Part shown: positions 42,361 to 50,869 of the stretch, piece by piece
Layout of the letters: every line of letters begins with the position of its first letter
Numbering within the stretch: the first letter of the stretch is position 1
NCBI GenBank assembly: GCA_033782935.1
Contig: JAWQEG010000477.1
Location: forward strand, 1,922,001 to 1,986,000
Direction: 5' to 3'
DNA from: Petrolisthes cinctipes
Taxonomy: Eukaryota; Arthropoda; Malacostraca; Decapoda; Porcellanidae
DNA: 64,000 nucleotides
Notes under the pieces: generated by a model
Told to the model about the DNA's origin: nothing
What the model saw: the letters and a program-made list of their open reading frames with translations, nothing else
Databases searched by the model: none
Program-made: the position numbers and the translations under genes

Positions 42361-42366
42361 TATAAA
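42361..42366 (+). promoter_or_regulatory. Candidate TATA box of the 5' LTR
   Basis: TATAAA about 310 bp into the LTR and about 110 bp before the AATAAA signal, a sensible placement for a U3 promoter. The same box is at 50580-50585 in the 3' LTR. An alternative, TATAAG, lies near the very start of the LTR. The transcription start was not determined. Confidence 0.45.
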
Positions 42367-42475
42367 CGGACCAGCAGAGCTTTAGTGAGGGACTAAAAGA
42401 TCAAAACAGCTAAAAGACATCTTCTCTGTACTCCATTAACATAAGACAAGAAAGGGGATACACTCCTTTAGTATT

Positions 42476-42481
42476 AATAAA
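42476..42481 (+). terminator. LTR polyadenylation signal AATAAA
   Basis: AATAAA within GTATTAATAAAGTAAG, downstream of the candidate TATA box. The identical signal in the 3' LTR (50694-50699) would direct 3' end formation of the genomic transcript. Confidence 0.6.
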
Positions 42482-42602
42482 GTAAGTTTAATTTTACTTA
42501 CTGAAGTTTATTTCCTACCTTGACTGAACACCATCACAACGCCGAGCTCGCTACCTAATACAACAACCACAACAACAACCACAACCAACTACATCTCCAG
42601 AG

Positions 42603-42612
42603 CAAGGTAATG
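42603..42612 (+). promoter_or_regulatory. Candidate 5' splice donor for env mRNA
   Basis: CAAG|GTAATG, with the predicted cut after 42606, fits a donor consensus well and lies in the presumed transcribed part of the 5' LTR. Another possible donor in the leader is TAG|GTACAC (cut after 43205). A strong ATG|GTAAGT inside pol (cut after 45604) is a third candidate. Which one is used cannot be told from the sequence. Confidence 0.35.
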
Positions 42613-42651
42613 TACCATATTCTTCGAAGAGATCAAATTAGGACTGGTACA

Positions 42652-43280
42652 TTTTGATGGCAGCGGTGTTTTGCAACAAGGCAGATTGCAAGTAAAACTT
42701 CACAGGAGTACAGAGACTAACATTGTTCAAGGACAAGTTGAAGATTCTACTTGTAAATTCTCTCAAGTAATTTCTTCAGTGGGTAATCTTACGACCTCTA
42801 ACGAGGGAGATAAACCACAAATTCTTCACCTACAAGAGGCACTTGCTTCAACATAACTGCAACTGACCTACAGAGAACCTCATCTACTTCACAACAAACA
42901 ATCATCACTTCATCACTACGGCGATCCTGTTACGTAAATGCTTTCGTAAGGACAACGCCATCACTCCATCACTTCCACGCTGACGCCTCCTTTTACGTAA
43001 ATTCTCTCGTAAAAGGCAAGTCAATATTCATCATCTTCACTCTAATTACGACTGTTAGTGTGTTAGTGTGCGAGCTAACTAATAATCGCTTCGTCACTTC
43101 ACGGTCGTCGCCCCTTCACCACATCGTCACCTCGTCAGGCAACACCTCAGCTCGACCTCGTCATCACGTCGTCATCGTCGTTGCAACTACAGTCAACTAA
43201 AGTAGGTACACATTACATGTTACATTACATTATTTTTCACTTGTTCACGAACATGTTAGAAAGTTAGAGTTCCTCATTTG
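42652..43280 (+). other. 5' leader between LTR and gag
   Basis: About 630 bp without a convincing gene. A 12-codon upstream ORF starts across the primer binding site at 42657, and a 61-codon open frame at 42671-42856 has no recognisable product. The second half is rich in CATCAC and CGTC triplets. It also holds two related boxes built on TACGTAA followed by TCGTAA, at about 42931-42949 and 42994-43011. Leaders in this family normally carry packaging signals and splice donors, but no specific signal could be assigned. Confidence 0.6.
42658..42668 (+). promoter_or_regulatory. Primer binding site, probably tRNA-Leu
   Basis: TGGCAGCGGTG starts six bases after the end of the LTR and begins with the TGG that pairs with the CCA end of a tRNA. 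Its complement ends in CACCGCTGCCA, which I recall as the 3' end of eukaryotic tRNA-Leu of the AAG/UAG type. The match runs about 11 nt and then fails (TT where GG would be expected). The tRNA identity is from memory and should be checked against the host tRNA set. Confidence 0.6.
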
Positions 43281-44552
43281 ATGTCTAAACGGAATACTTT
43301 CACTAAGTTGAAGAAGAGCTTAGACGTATTTTCCCCCATTAAACATCCAAACGACCCAAACCTAACATTGAATGCCACTACCAATGATTCATTGAGCTCC
43401 GGGCTAGAAAATTCATCCCCTGTGTCCCAAAGTCTTATTCCTGGTGCCGACACATACGAATCACCTTCTGCTTCCTCCATCCTATCTCCTTCTAAAACTC
43501 GATCTGGTATTCCATATCATCTTGTATCTTCTCCAATCATGGCCACTTCTCCACAATCTCCTAATACCTCTAACCCTACTCCTTCTAGCCAAACTTCACC
43601 TGCTATGCCTAACCAATTTCAAACAGTGAGAGTATTACCAACCCCCAATTATTTGAAGCAATATACGGGAGATGATCCACGATATGGAATTCATCTCTTT
43701 TTGCGACATTTGGAGGATGCATTTTGTCAGGCAGAAATTAGCCAGGATATAGATAAGATTAGATTTGTGCGAGGTCATATTGCACCTGATAGTCCCGCTA
43801 GTTACATGTTAACAGCCAGTGCTTTTTCTGACCCTGATAACTTAACGTCATATGATACATTTAGAGAGTCACTCATAGATATTTTTGGAGATGGTCAGCT
43901 CCATGGGTCATTGTCATGGGTCCAAAGAATGGCTAAAACAACTGCAGATAACATAACTGCACATGATCCAGCAAAAGCACTTGCATTAGCAGGGTCCCTA
44001 GCCTTAGATGCCAAAGAATCATTAAAGTCCTCACCTTGGGTACAAAATGGGAATATTACCTTAGATAATACTATTAAGTTAATAGAGTATGTCCAATTTA
44101 CATTGATGTTAAAAGAAAATTATCGTTTGGATATTCCTAAACATTCATTTGGTCCAACTGACAAACTAATCAAGTTAGCTTCCAAACTTAGCATGAAAGA
44201 ATCTCAGAGCGTACCTCGTGCATTACATGTTGCTCCATCAATGGAAACAAAGACTTTCAATACTAGTGCCACATCAAATCAAGGGAAGTCACAAAGGAAA
44301 TATTGTAAACATTGCAACAAAACTAATCATTATACCAGTGACTGTTATTTCTTACATAACTCTAGGGGGAATTATCAATGGAAACGTAATAAGTATTCTT
44401 ATACCAATAAATATTGTCATTTACATGAGTCCACTTCACATTCCTCAGATGAATGTGTGGTGCTTAAAAGAATGAAAGAAGAAATGCAACGGAACACGAG
44501 GTACGATACGAGACCACCGCAATATTCGAAATGGCAACATCCCAGAAAATAG
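43281..44552 (+). CDS. gag: Gag polyprotein
   Basis: A 423-codon ORF. The start chosen is the ATG at 43281; the open frame extends upstream only through a TTG. The first ~110 residues are Ser/Pro/Thr-rich and low in complexity. Residues ~110-290 are mostly helical-looking and match the position of a retroelement capsid domain. Near the C terminus are two zinc-knuckle-like motifs: C342-x2-C345-x4-H350-x4-C355, a canonical CCHC, and C379-x2-H382-x4-H387-x4-C392, a variant with His as second ligand. A basic tail follows. It would build the virus-like particle and bind the genomic RNA through the knuckles. The ORF is intact and ends in TAG, overlapping pol by 22 nt. The Kozak context is weak (T at -3). 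The Gag call rests on order and knuckles, since gag sequences diverge fast. Confidence 0.9.
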   Translation: MSKRNTFTKLKKSLDVFSPIKHPNDPNLTLNATTNDSLSSGLENSSPVSQSLIPGADTYESPSASSILSPSKTRSGIPYHLVSSPIMATSPQSPNTSNPTPSSQTSPAMPNQFQTVRVLPTPNYLKQYTGDDPRYGIHLFLRHLEDAFCQAEISQDIDKIRFVRGHIAPDSPASYMLTASAFSDPDNLTSYDTFRESLIDIFGDGQLHGSLSWVQRMAKTTADNITAHDPAKALALAGSLALDAKESLKSSPWVQNGNITLDNTIKLIEYVQFTLMLKENYRLDIPKHSFGPTDKLIKLASKLSMKESQSVPRALHVAPSMETKTFNTSATSNQGKSQRKYCKHCNKTNHYTSDCYFLHNSRGNYQWKRNKYSYTNKYCHLHESTSHSSDECVVLKRMKEEMQRNTRYDTRPPQYSKWQHPRK

Positions 44553-47500
44553 TACGTCCCATAAACCCTGTCGTCGGCTCCACCGGTAATGTACTATCAA
44601 TCCCTGTACAGGTATTACATTGTAACACCTCCTTAATGATAGACACAGGCGCGGCAGTTTCATTGTTATCTGAAATTTCCTTTAAAAGATTGTGCAACTT
44701 AAATCCACAGCGACATTTACATAATAAGATAGAGCCCATTGACATAGAATTGTCAGCCATAACAGGAAATAAATTACAGGTCATAGGGACGCTAACCCTT
44801 CCTGTCAGGTTAGAAAAGGGAATTAACCATATAAACATAAAATTCTATATAATACGGAATTATGATCTACCAACAGACGGTGTATTGGGACTATCAGACA
44901 TTATTAGGCAGGACATTATCATTGACCCAGGATATAAAATGATACGTTTCAAAAATAAATGTATTCCAATACAGGATTGTCCTGGCCTTTATTTACGTTC
45001 AAGTAACGTTCACTCTATTTATAATACAAATGATGAAAATGATTCCATTATCATAAAGGCTATTGCTGCATGTAATACTATATTAACTCCAAATTTCGTC
45101 CATGCATTGAAGGTAAAGCTTCCATCTCATGTACAGCCACATACTAGTGTCCTCTCCTTAATAGAGTCAGTGAAAATAAATAACCTGGGATTAGAATCTA
45201 CGTTAACTAATGTAAGTAATAATAATGTTGCTACTATCTATCTCTTTAATAAAACATCTACCAATATTCAGGTGAAAAAGGGGACATATCTATGTGATCT
45301 GTACAAATGGAAGTTAGACCAAATACCACAAGGAAATATTGCATCGGTTCTTACCGAAGGGAATCATATTGACAGTCAGGTAGGGGAACAACTTAGAAAT
45401 TTTGTCCATGGCGGTGATTTTCCACTTTATCGTGATAATCTCATCGACATCTTAGCCACATATCGAGAGGCGATTGCCCTACCTGGTGAATCCTTAGGAA
45501 AAACCGATATTATAAAGCATACCATTACCCTAACATCCCCTCACCCTATTTATACTCGAGCATATAGATTACCTCATAGTAGGCAGAAAATGGTAAATGA
45601 AATGGTAAGTGAAATGTTGGATGAAGGCATTATTAAGAATTCTCACTCCCCTTATAACAGCCCTATGTTTTTGGTTTCAAAAAATAATGGTGAATTTAGA
45701 CCAGTAATTGATTACAGGAAAATAAATAATGCTACAATTAAAGATAAATATCCCCTCCCTCTATTGAGAGATGTTTTGTCTAACATTGGTGAAACAAAAC
45801 CTATGATATTCTCCACATTAGACTTAGTCAGTGGATATTGGCAAGTAGCATTGGATGATAAAAGTCAACCCATAACTGCATTTAGTACTCCCCATGGTCA
45901 TTATGAATACACACGTATGCCATTTGGGTTATGTAATGCTCCATCCACATTTCAGCGTATGGTAAATTTTCTTTTTGGCGATATCAATAATGAAGTCATT
46001 GCTTATTTAGACGATTTGATTATTTTTTCAAAGGACGTGCCTTCACATTTAGAAACATTAAATAAAGTTATGCATAGGTTGCATCAGGTAGGCCTTAAAC
46101 TTAAAATGTCTAAATGTCATTTTCTTAAACAGGAAATAAAATTTTTAGGACATACCATCAATAGCAAAGGGCTCCATACACAATCTGATAAAATACGAGC
46201 AATGAAAGAATTCCCTACTCCAAAAAATGCAACTAATGTAAAGTCATTTTTGGGTTTATGTTCATATTATAGAAGCTTTGTAAGAAATTTTTCCCAAATA
46301 GCAAAGCCCCTAAATAATCTCCTCAAGAAAAATGCAGATTTTGTATGGATGCCTGAACAACAGCTGAGCTTTGAATTACTAAAGAATAAATTGGTATCAG
46401 CTCCAATTCTTGCATTCCCAGATTTTTCGTTACCTTTTATAATTTGTACTGATGCTTCTTCATTAGGCTTAGGCGCTGTCCTTATGCAAGAAATTGCTAA
46501 AGGTCAGTGTCAGGTAATTGCGTATGCTTCGAGAATATTAAATGCACAGGAAACTCGTTACTCTGTAACAGAACAGGAAACTTTAGCTATAGTATGGGCA
46601 CTTCGTACCTTCAGGGAAATCGTGTTGGGATATCCTTTACAAGTTTTTACAGATCACCAACCGATTATGGGCTTCCTGAAAACTCAAAATCTCACGGGGA
46701 AATTGGCCAGATGGTATTTAACAATTCAGGAATTTCAACCGCATATTGATATTAAATACCTTCCAGGTCGATTAAATCATGTAGCAGATGCTTTAAGCAG
46801 ACATCCTGTTTCTTCAGTTTCTAAGTCACCCATAGACTTTGACTTCAATGCAGTCCGTATACATCAACAACAGGATCCTATGATAAAAGCGATAAATTAC
46901 TCATTAAACTCAGGTGATGATTATAATGGTCAGGAATTACCTATTAGCATACATAACTTCTCCCTCCATGATAATGTTGTTTATAGGAAACTTAGAAAAC
47001 GTAACATACAAACTGATCAAAAAGTGATACCACGATCATTGGTTCCCTCAGTATTAACCTTATATCATAATACAGCAGGACATCCTGGCAGAGATCGATG
47101 TCTGTCCACTCTCCGTACGAAGTACTATTGGCATACAATGAAAGTAGATGTGGAAACGCATATCGCCCAGTGTGAAACATGCAATGCAAATAAGGGACAT
47201 CCAATTGGACCAGCTCCATTAGGGGAATATCCAATGCCGAGTGAACCATGGGCAGTAGTAGGAATGGATTTACTCTCGCTACCACAGTCACATCAGGGAT
47301 CAAATTATTTATTAACTGTAGTTGATCATTTTTCTAGGTATTTGGTGGTAGCTCCACTGAAAACGAAAACGGCTGAAGAGGTTGCACATAAATTTATATC
47401 CAAATTCATATGTCCATTTACATGTCCCAAAATCATAATATCAGACAATGGTAAGGAATTTCGTAACAGTATCATACAGAAGATATCTGAGTTTTATAAT

Positions 47501-48205
47501 ATTAAGCAAACGTTTGTATTAGCATATTACCCTGCATCTAATGGGTTAGCAGAACGGCAAAACCGTAAAATATTAGAAATACTTCGGGGGGCAATAAATA
47601 AAATCCCTTCCACATGGGAGGACTGGATTGATATGACAGTCTGTTCTATAAACGCTACAAAAACGGAAACAGTGGGTAAAACTCCTCATGAAATAATATT
47701 TGGCGTGCAGAAACGTCTTCCATATGATATAACAATTCCCACACAGAGGCCATGCTACAACATGGACGACTACGCTGAACGACAGCGAGTTGCATTTCAA
47801 CAAATTCATCATGAGGTACAAAACAATTTACAGGCTAGCAGAAATAAAATGCGTATAAGGCAACATAATAAGGCAAAGACGCAAACCTTCACTCCAGGTG
47901 ATCAGGTAATGTTACAGGTGCCCGATCGAACTTCGAAACTTCTGCCTCGGTTCACGGGACCGTACACTGTACTCTCACTAGTAGGCAATAAAATCGAGAT
48001 AAAGCATAATATTACTCAGGTGGATGATATTGTTCATGTAGACAGAATAAAGAAATTGGTAAATAGCGCGCAAACCCAACATCTAAATAACCAATTAGAA
48101 TCTCTGCAACATGACCTATTTCCTCTTCCTAGTAATTTTATCCCTACTACTGATACTCATAAAATAAACATTTATAAACAGAAACTCCGATCGGCGAAGA
48201 AGTAA
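44531..48205 (+). CDS. pol: Pol polyprotein (protease, RT, RNase H, integrase)
   Basis: A 1224-codon intact ORF in the -1 frame to gag; 44531 is its first ATG. Domains in order: aspartic protease with D38-T-G-A and the second-half GVLG motif (117-120); a linker; reverse transcriptase (~340-520) with the LDL-SGYW region, the MPFGL motif and catalytic YLDD at 492-495; RNase H with acidic residues D641, E683, D708 and D753; integrase with zinc-binding H846-x4-H851-x29-C881-x2-C884, catalytic D913, D972 and E1008 (DD35E spacing), and a C-terminal GPY/F module at 1140-1145. All catalytic residues are present. Together these process the polyprotein, copy RNA to DNA and insert it into the genome. 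Domain order, with integrase last, and the RT motifs mark Ty3/gypsy. No chromodomain was seen at the C terminus. Confidence 0.97.
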   Translation: MATSQKIVRPINPVVGSTGNVLSIPVQVLHCNTSLMIDTGAAVSLLSEISFKRLCNLNPQRHLHNKIEPIDIELSAITGNKLQVIGTLTLPVRLEKGINHINIKFYIIRNYDLPTDGVLGLSDIIRQDIIIDPGYKMIRFKNKCIPIQDCPGLYLRSSNVHSIYNTNDENDSIIIKAIAACNTILTPNFVHALKVKLPSHVQPHTSVLSLIESVKINNLGLESTLTNVSNNNVATIYLFNKTSTNIQVKKGTYLCDLYKWKLDQIPQGNIASVLTEGNHIDSQVGEQLRNFVHGGDFPLYRDNLIDILATYREAIALPGESLGKTDIIKHTITLTSPHPIYTRAYRLPHSRQKMVNEMVSEMLDEGIIKNSHSPYNSPMFLVSKNNGEFRPVIDYRKINNATIKDKYPLPLLRDVLSNIGETKPMIFSTLDLVSGYWQVALDDKSQPITAFSTPHGHYEYTRMPFGLCNAPSTFQRMVNFLFGDINNEVIAYLDDLIIFSKDVPSHLETLNKVMHRLHQVGLKLKMSKCHFLKQEIKFLGHTINSKGLHTQSDKIRAMKEFPTPKNATNVKSFLGLCSYYRSFVRNFSQIAKPLNNLLKKNADFVWMPEQQLSFELLKNKLVSAPILAFPDFSLPFIICTDASSLGLGAVLMQEIAKGQCQVIAYASRILNAQETRYSVTEQETLAIVWALRTFREIVLGYPLQVFTDHQPIMGFLKTQNLTGKLARWYLTIQEFQPHIDIKYLPGRLNHVADALSRHPVSSVSKSPIDFDFNAVRIHQQQDPMIKAINYSLNSGDDYNGQELPISIHNFSLHDNVVYRKLRKRNIQTDQKVIPRSLVPSVLTLYHNTAGHPGRDRCLSTLRTKYYWHTMKVDVETHIAQCETCNANKGHPIGPAPLGEYPMPSEPWAVVGMDLLSLPQSHQGSNYLLTVVDHFSRYLVVAPLKTKTAEEVAHKFISKFICPFTCPKIIISDNGKEFRNSIIQKISEFYNIKQTFVLAYYPASNGLAERQNRKILEILRGAINKIPSTWEDWIDMTVCSINATKTETVGKTPHEIIFGVQKRLPYDITIPTQRPCYNMDDYAERQRVAFQQIHHEVQNNLQASRNKMRIRQHNKAKTQTFTPGDQVMLQVPDRTSKLLPRFTGPYTVLSLVGNKIEIKHNITQVDDIVHVDRIKKLVNSAQTQHLNNQLESLQHDLFPLPSNFIPTTDTHKINIYKQKLRSAKK
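44546..44552 (+). promoter_or_regulatory. Candidate -1 frameshift site at the gag stop
   Basis: The last sense codon and stop read A-AAA-TAG. A lysyl-tRNA on AAA could slip back one base and still pair perfectly, entering the pol frame, which is -1 to gag. The pol frame is open upstream to 44468, so any slip between there and the stop would work. No textbook XXXYYYZ heptamer is present. Pol also has its own ATG at 44531, so re-initiation is the alternative. Confidence 0.35.
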
Positions 48206-48227
48206 AAGATTATAATTCTTCTTACAG
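48205..48227 (+). promoter_or_regulatory. 3' splice acceptor at the env start
   Basis: Pyrimidine-rich TATAATTCTTCTTACAG ends exactly one base before the env ATG, so a spliced exon would begin with the start codon itself. It lies in the 22-nt gap between the pol stop and env. Env of this element class is normally made from a spliced subgenomic mRNA. The site is seen directly and its use is inferred. Confidence 0.6.
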
Positions 48228-49973
48228 ATGTGGCCCAACTCGACATATATTATGGTTTTCATAGCCATACTGGCGGCAACGAAAGGTTACGCTGACGTAA
48301 CCACCGTCCCGAATGATGATGTGCTTATCCCGGGAGCGCTCGTCCAACAATTTGGTAAAATATTGGTGACGGAAGATGTTATCACTATTTCTTATTCATT
48401 AAAGGACATATCTGTTTTATTTCACAAATTTTCTGCAGTTGAGAAAGGATTGCAGATACTTAATGATACACTAGTTTTTCCTGACAGTAATGACTCGATG
48501 GCATTTAGTGATTTAAGGGCATTATATTCAGTCTTGTCCTTTAAGGTTCAACGCACTATGAAGGACTTACGTGACCTTAGTTACATTGCTCGCCTATTAC
48601 ATAATAATCCAATTGCTCAGAGCCACCACCACCGCCAGGAGCGTGGTTTAGTTAATATTTTAGGTGAAATATCTAAGGCACTCTTTGGTACTGCAATGGA
48701 TGGTGATGTACAGGCATTATCCCGAAAATTAAATGTTGTAGGACAAGCAGTTGCAAATCAGGGTAAGGTAGTCAGGCAAATATATAAAAGTGTTCAAATC
48801 ATTGATCAAAACTTGGATACAGTTTCTGATGCTTTACGTAAACAACAGCAACTCTTATCTGCAGAGATAGGACACTCACATCGCATTATTAGGCTTCTAT
48901 TAATATCTGTTAGTTGGCAGGAAACTGAAACTCAGGTACAAGGACTTAGGGAGTCTTGTCAAACATTAATTAAGGATGTAATTACTGCAGGTTTAGGTAA
49001 GGTTAACTCACGATTATTACCAATCACACAATTGCAGGATGCACTTGAAATAGCTATGATGAACTACCATCTTACTCCCATATTTCATGCACCTAATCTG
49101 GAATATTATTATCCAGTCATGACCAGTATTTTAACACCAGACTATATACTGATTAATATTCCAATGAAGAGTAAGATTTCCTTCACAGGCTACTCAGTAC
49201 AACCATTCCCAATGAATGTGGAAAATAATCTTTTAATGTTAGATTCCCAACCTATAAATATTGTTCTTAGTGATGATTATTCTCTTGTTGATGTGCTTAG
49301 TGAAGCACAATTTATCAATTGCCATTCTGCATATCTTCATTTATATGTTTGTCCTGCATATCTGTTTGCATTTAAAGCTCCAACTGACGCACCATGTCTA
49401 ATTGCTTTAAGTCAAAGGAATACTCGTCAAGCACTCTCTGCATGTACTTTCAAATCTGTTACTAACCAAACACTCTTTCATCGTCATTTCTTTAATTTCC
49501 ACTATCTATACTTTCCTGCTGAGACACGAGTAACACTAATCTGCCCTAATGACACTACACATGGTATGGTTAAAGGCTACTATAAAGCAGCTGATTCATG
49601 TGAAATACGATCCAAGAGAATCGTTACCTTACCTAGTAAACATCACTTGCTTGGAAACATGACACTCTCTTCCACCTTTCAACATATTTCGTATAAGGTC
49701 GACTTGTTTAACATCTCCCAATTATCAATTGTTTCAGAAAAAGTGGAACTATTAACTCTACTCAATGATACTATGATTCAAGAATCCTTATCTGATAATT
49801 TAATTCCTCCATATTTGGATCACGAGATATTGCTACCTACATTTATAATTCCATGTCTTATTCTTTTGGTCTGTACAGTGATTTTCATATTTTGCATTAG
49901 GAGGGTCTATCGACGTTATACTGTGTTATCTCGTCTTGAAAACAATATTTTAACTGCTCCATCACAGCCTTAA
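48228..49973 (+). CDS. env: Envelope glycoprotein, F-type (errantivirus-like)
   Basis: A 581-codon intact ORF 22 bp after pol. The N-terminal hydrophobic segment (about residues 6-22) looks like a signal peptide. R136-Q-E-R139 is a furin-type cleavage site (R-x-x-R), followed immediately by G140-L141 and a Gly- and hydrophobic-rich stretch that fits a fusion peptide. Residues ~155-225 have heptad-like spacing of hydrophobics, suggesting a coiled coil. A strong membrane anchor lies at about 534-557, followed by a short basic tail of 24 residues. Cleavage site, fusion peptide, heptads and anchor in this order are the plan of the baculovirus F / errantivirus Env family (class I fusion). It would sit on the particle or cell membrane and mediate fusion. 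Assignment to this family is by layout and remembered resemblance around the cleavage site, without a search. Confidence 0.85.
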   Translation: MWPNSTYIMVFIAILAATKGYADVTTVPNDDVLIPGALVQQFGKILVTEDVITISYSLKDISVLFHKFSAVEKGLQILNDTLVFPDSNDSMAFSDLRALYSVLSFKVQRTMKDLRDLSYIARLLHNNPIAQSHHHRQERGLVNILGEISKALFGTAMDGDVQALSRKLNVVGQAVANQGKVVRQIYKSVQIIDQNLDTVSDALRKQQQLLSAEIGHSHRIIRLLLISVSWQETETQVQGLRESCQTLIKDVITAGLGKVNSRLLPITQLQDALEIAMMNYHLTPIFHAPNLEYYYPVMTSILTPDYILINIPMKSKISFTGYSVQPFPMNVENNLLMLDSQPINIVLSDDYSLVDVLSEAQFINCHSAYLHLYVCPAYLFAFKAPTDAPCLIALSQRNTRQALSACTFKSVTNQTLFHRHFFNFHYLYFPAETRVTLICPNDTTHGMVKGYYKAADSCEIRSKRIVTLPSKHHLLGNMTLSSTFQHISYKVDLFNISQLSIVSEKVELLTLLNDTMIQESLSDNLIPPYLDHEILLPTFIIPCLILLVCTVIFIFCIRRVYRRYTVLSRLENNILTAPSQP

Positions 49974-50275
49974 ATACAACAAGGCTTACCCTTCCTTAAT
50001 GCCTGAATTGTCAGCATAGGTTTAGCTTACATACACATAACTACAAGCACCTAGCTCAACATATTAATATTAAGTTGATTTCCTTATGTTCTCATGTATT
50101 GATTTTCATTTATGTATACTATGTGCCAAGATCTTGATGCAATTTTTTTGTGTTACTATTTATTGTATTTATTATTAAGTTCCTAGTCCTATATGTATGT
50201 ACCGAGGATTGTACATCTGTTTCCCACAATAAAGATGATATCTGAGGACAGATTTCCGGTAGCGGACTGAGCAAA
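49974..50275 (+). other. 3' untranslated segment between env and the 3' LTR
   Basis: An AT-rich stretch of 302 bp with no open frame of note; minus-strand frames here show no recognisable product. An AATAAA lies at 50228-50233, upstream of the LTR. The bases just before the LTR (GGTAGCGGACTGAGCAAA) should include the polypurine tract, but they are interrupted by several pyrimidines. Confidence 0.6.
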
Positions 50276-50869
50276 TGTACAGTACTGTATAAGAGGGTCT
50301 CACACACAGCTTCCCCACTTGAAGCAACAGAGTCCAGATGGCCTTCTTATAACAACAGACACAAGAAGGTAACCATTTTACCCTCCAATTTCTCACTTGT
50401 CATCCCTAAACTCGAGAGAGAGAGAGGGAGAGAAAGGGAGAGAGAGAGAGAGGGAGAGAAAGTAGAAAGAGAGAGAGAGAAGAATTGGGTGGAGCTTAGA
50501 CCAAACTCCACCCCTTTTCAAGAAGATAATAAGAATAATAATATCTGAATAGACTTGGCATCTTCCAAAACAGAATGAATATAAACGGACCAGCAGAGCT
50601 TTAGTGAGGGACTAAAGATCAAAACAGCTAAAAGACATCTTCTCTGTACTCCATTAACATAAGACAAGAAAGGGGATACACTCCTTTAGTATTAATAAAG
50701 TAAGTTTAATTTTACTTACTGAAGTTTATTTCCTACCTTGACTGAACACCATCACAACGCCGAGCTCGCTACCTAATACAACAACCACAACAACAACCAC
50801 AACCAACTACATCTCCAGAGCAAGGTAATGTACCATATTCTTCGAAGAGATAAAATTAGGACTGGTACA
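50276..50869 (+). repeat. 3' LTR (594 bp)
   Basis: Direct repeat of the 5' LTR with the same TGTACAG start, 12-bp palindrome (50278-50289), GA tract, TATAAA (50580-50585), AATAAA (50694-50699) and GGTACA end. It is seven bases shorter: six in the GA tract and one in an A run. Satellite resumes at the next base. Confidence 0.95.

Larger units (their letters stand above)
42051..42651 (+). repeat. 5' LTR (601 bp)
   Basis: Direct repeat of 50276-50869. It opens with TG followed by a perfect 12-bp palindrome, TACAGTACTGTA (42053-42064), and ends in CA. It contains a long GA tract, a TATAAA box and an AATAAA signal in the order expected for U3-R-U5. Compared with the 3' LTR there is one A/G change (42107), a one-base A indel in the GACTAAAAGATC box, one C/A change near the end, and a 6-nt length difference plus a few changes within the GA tract. 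Confidence 0.95.
42051..50869 (+). mobile_element. Complete env-bearing Ty3/gypsy-type LTR retroelement
   Basis: An 8.8-kb element bounded by near-identical direct LTRs that begin TGTACAG and end GGTACA. It holds a primer binding site and uninterrupted gag, pol and env on the plus strand. The pol order protease - reverse transcriptase - RNase H - integrase is that of Ty3/gypsy (Metaviridae) elements. The downstream env with a basic cleavage site followed by a Gly-Leu-rich start places it among env-carrying, errantivirus-like elements (family knowledge). It is the only sequence in the window that is not satellite. No target-site duplication is seen: the left flank ends ATCGAT and the right flank starts AGTCGAT. 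I do not recognise a named family for it. Confidence 0.95.

Noticed and set aside
43278..43280. TTG at 43278 as the gag start
   Set aside because: A normal ATG follows immediately at 43281 in the same frame. Nothing supports TTG initiation in a eukaryotic element.
43444..44475. Short frames overlapping gag in other phases, and minus-strand frames over gag, pol and env
   Set aside because: They lie within well-supported gag, pol or env coding sequence and show no recognisable motif.
50228..50233. AATAAA before the 3' LTR as the main poly(A) signal
   Set aside because: Ending there would drop the R region needed for replication. The LTR-internal AATAAA is better placed. It could still end some env transcripts.
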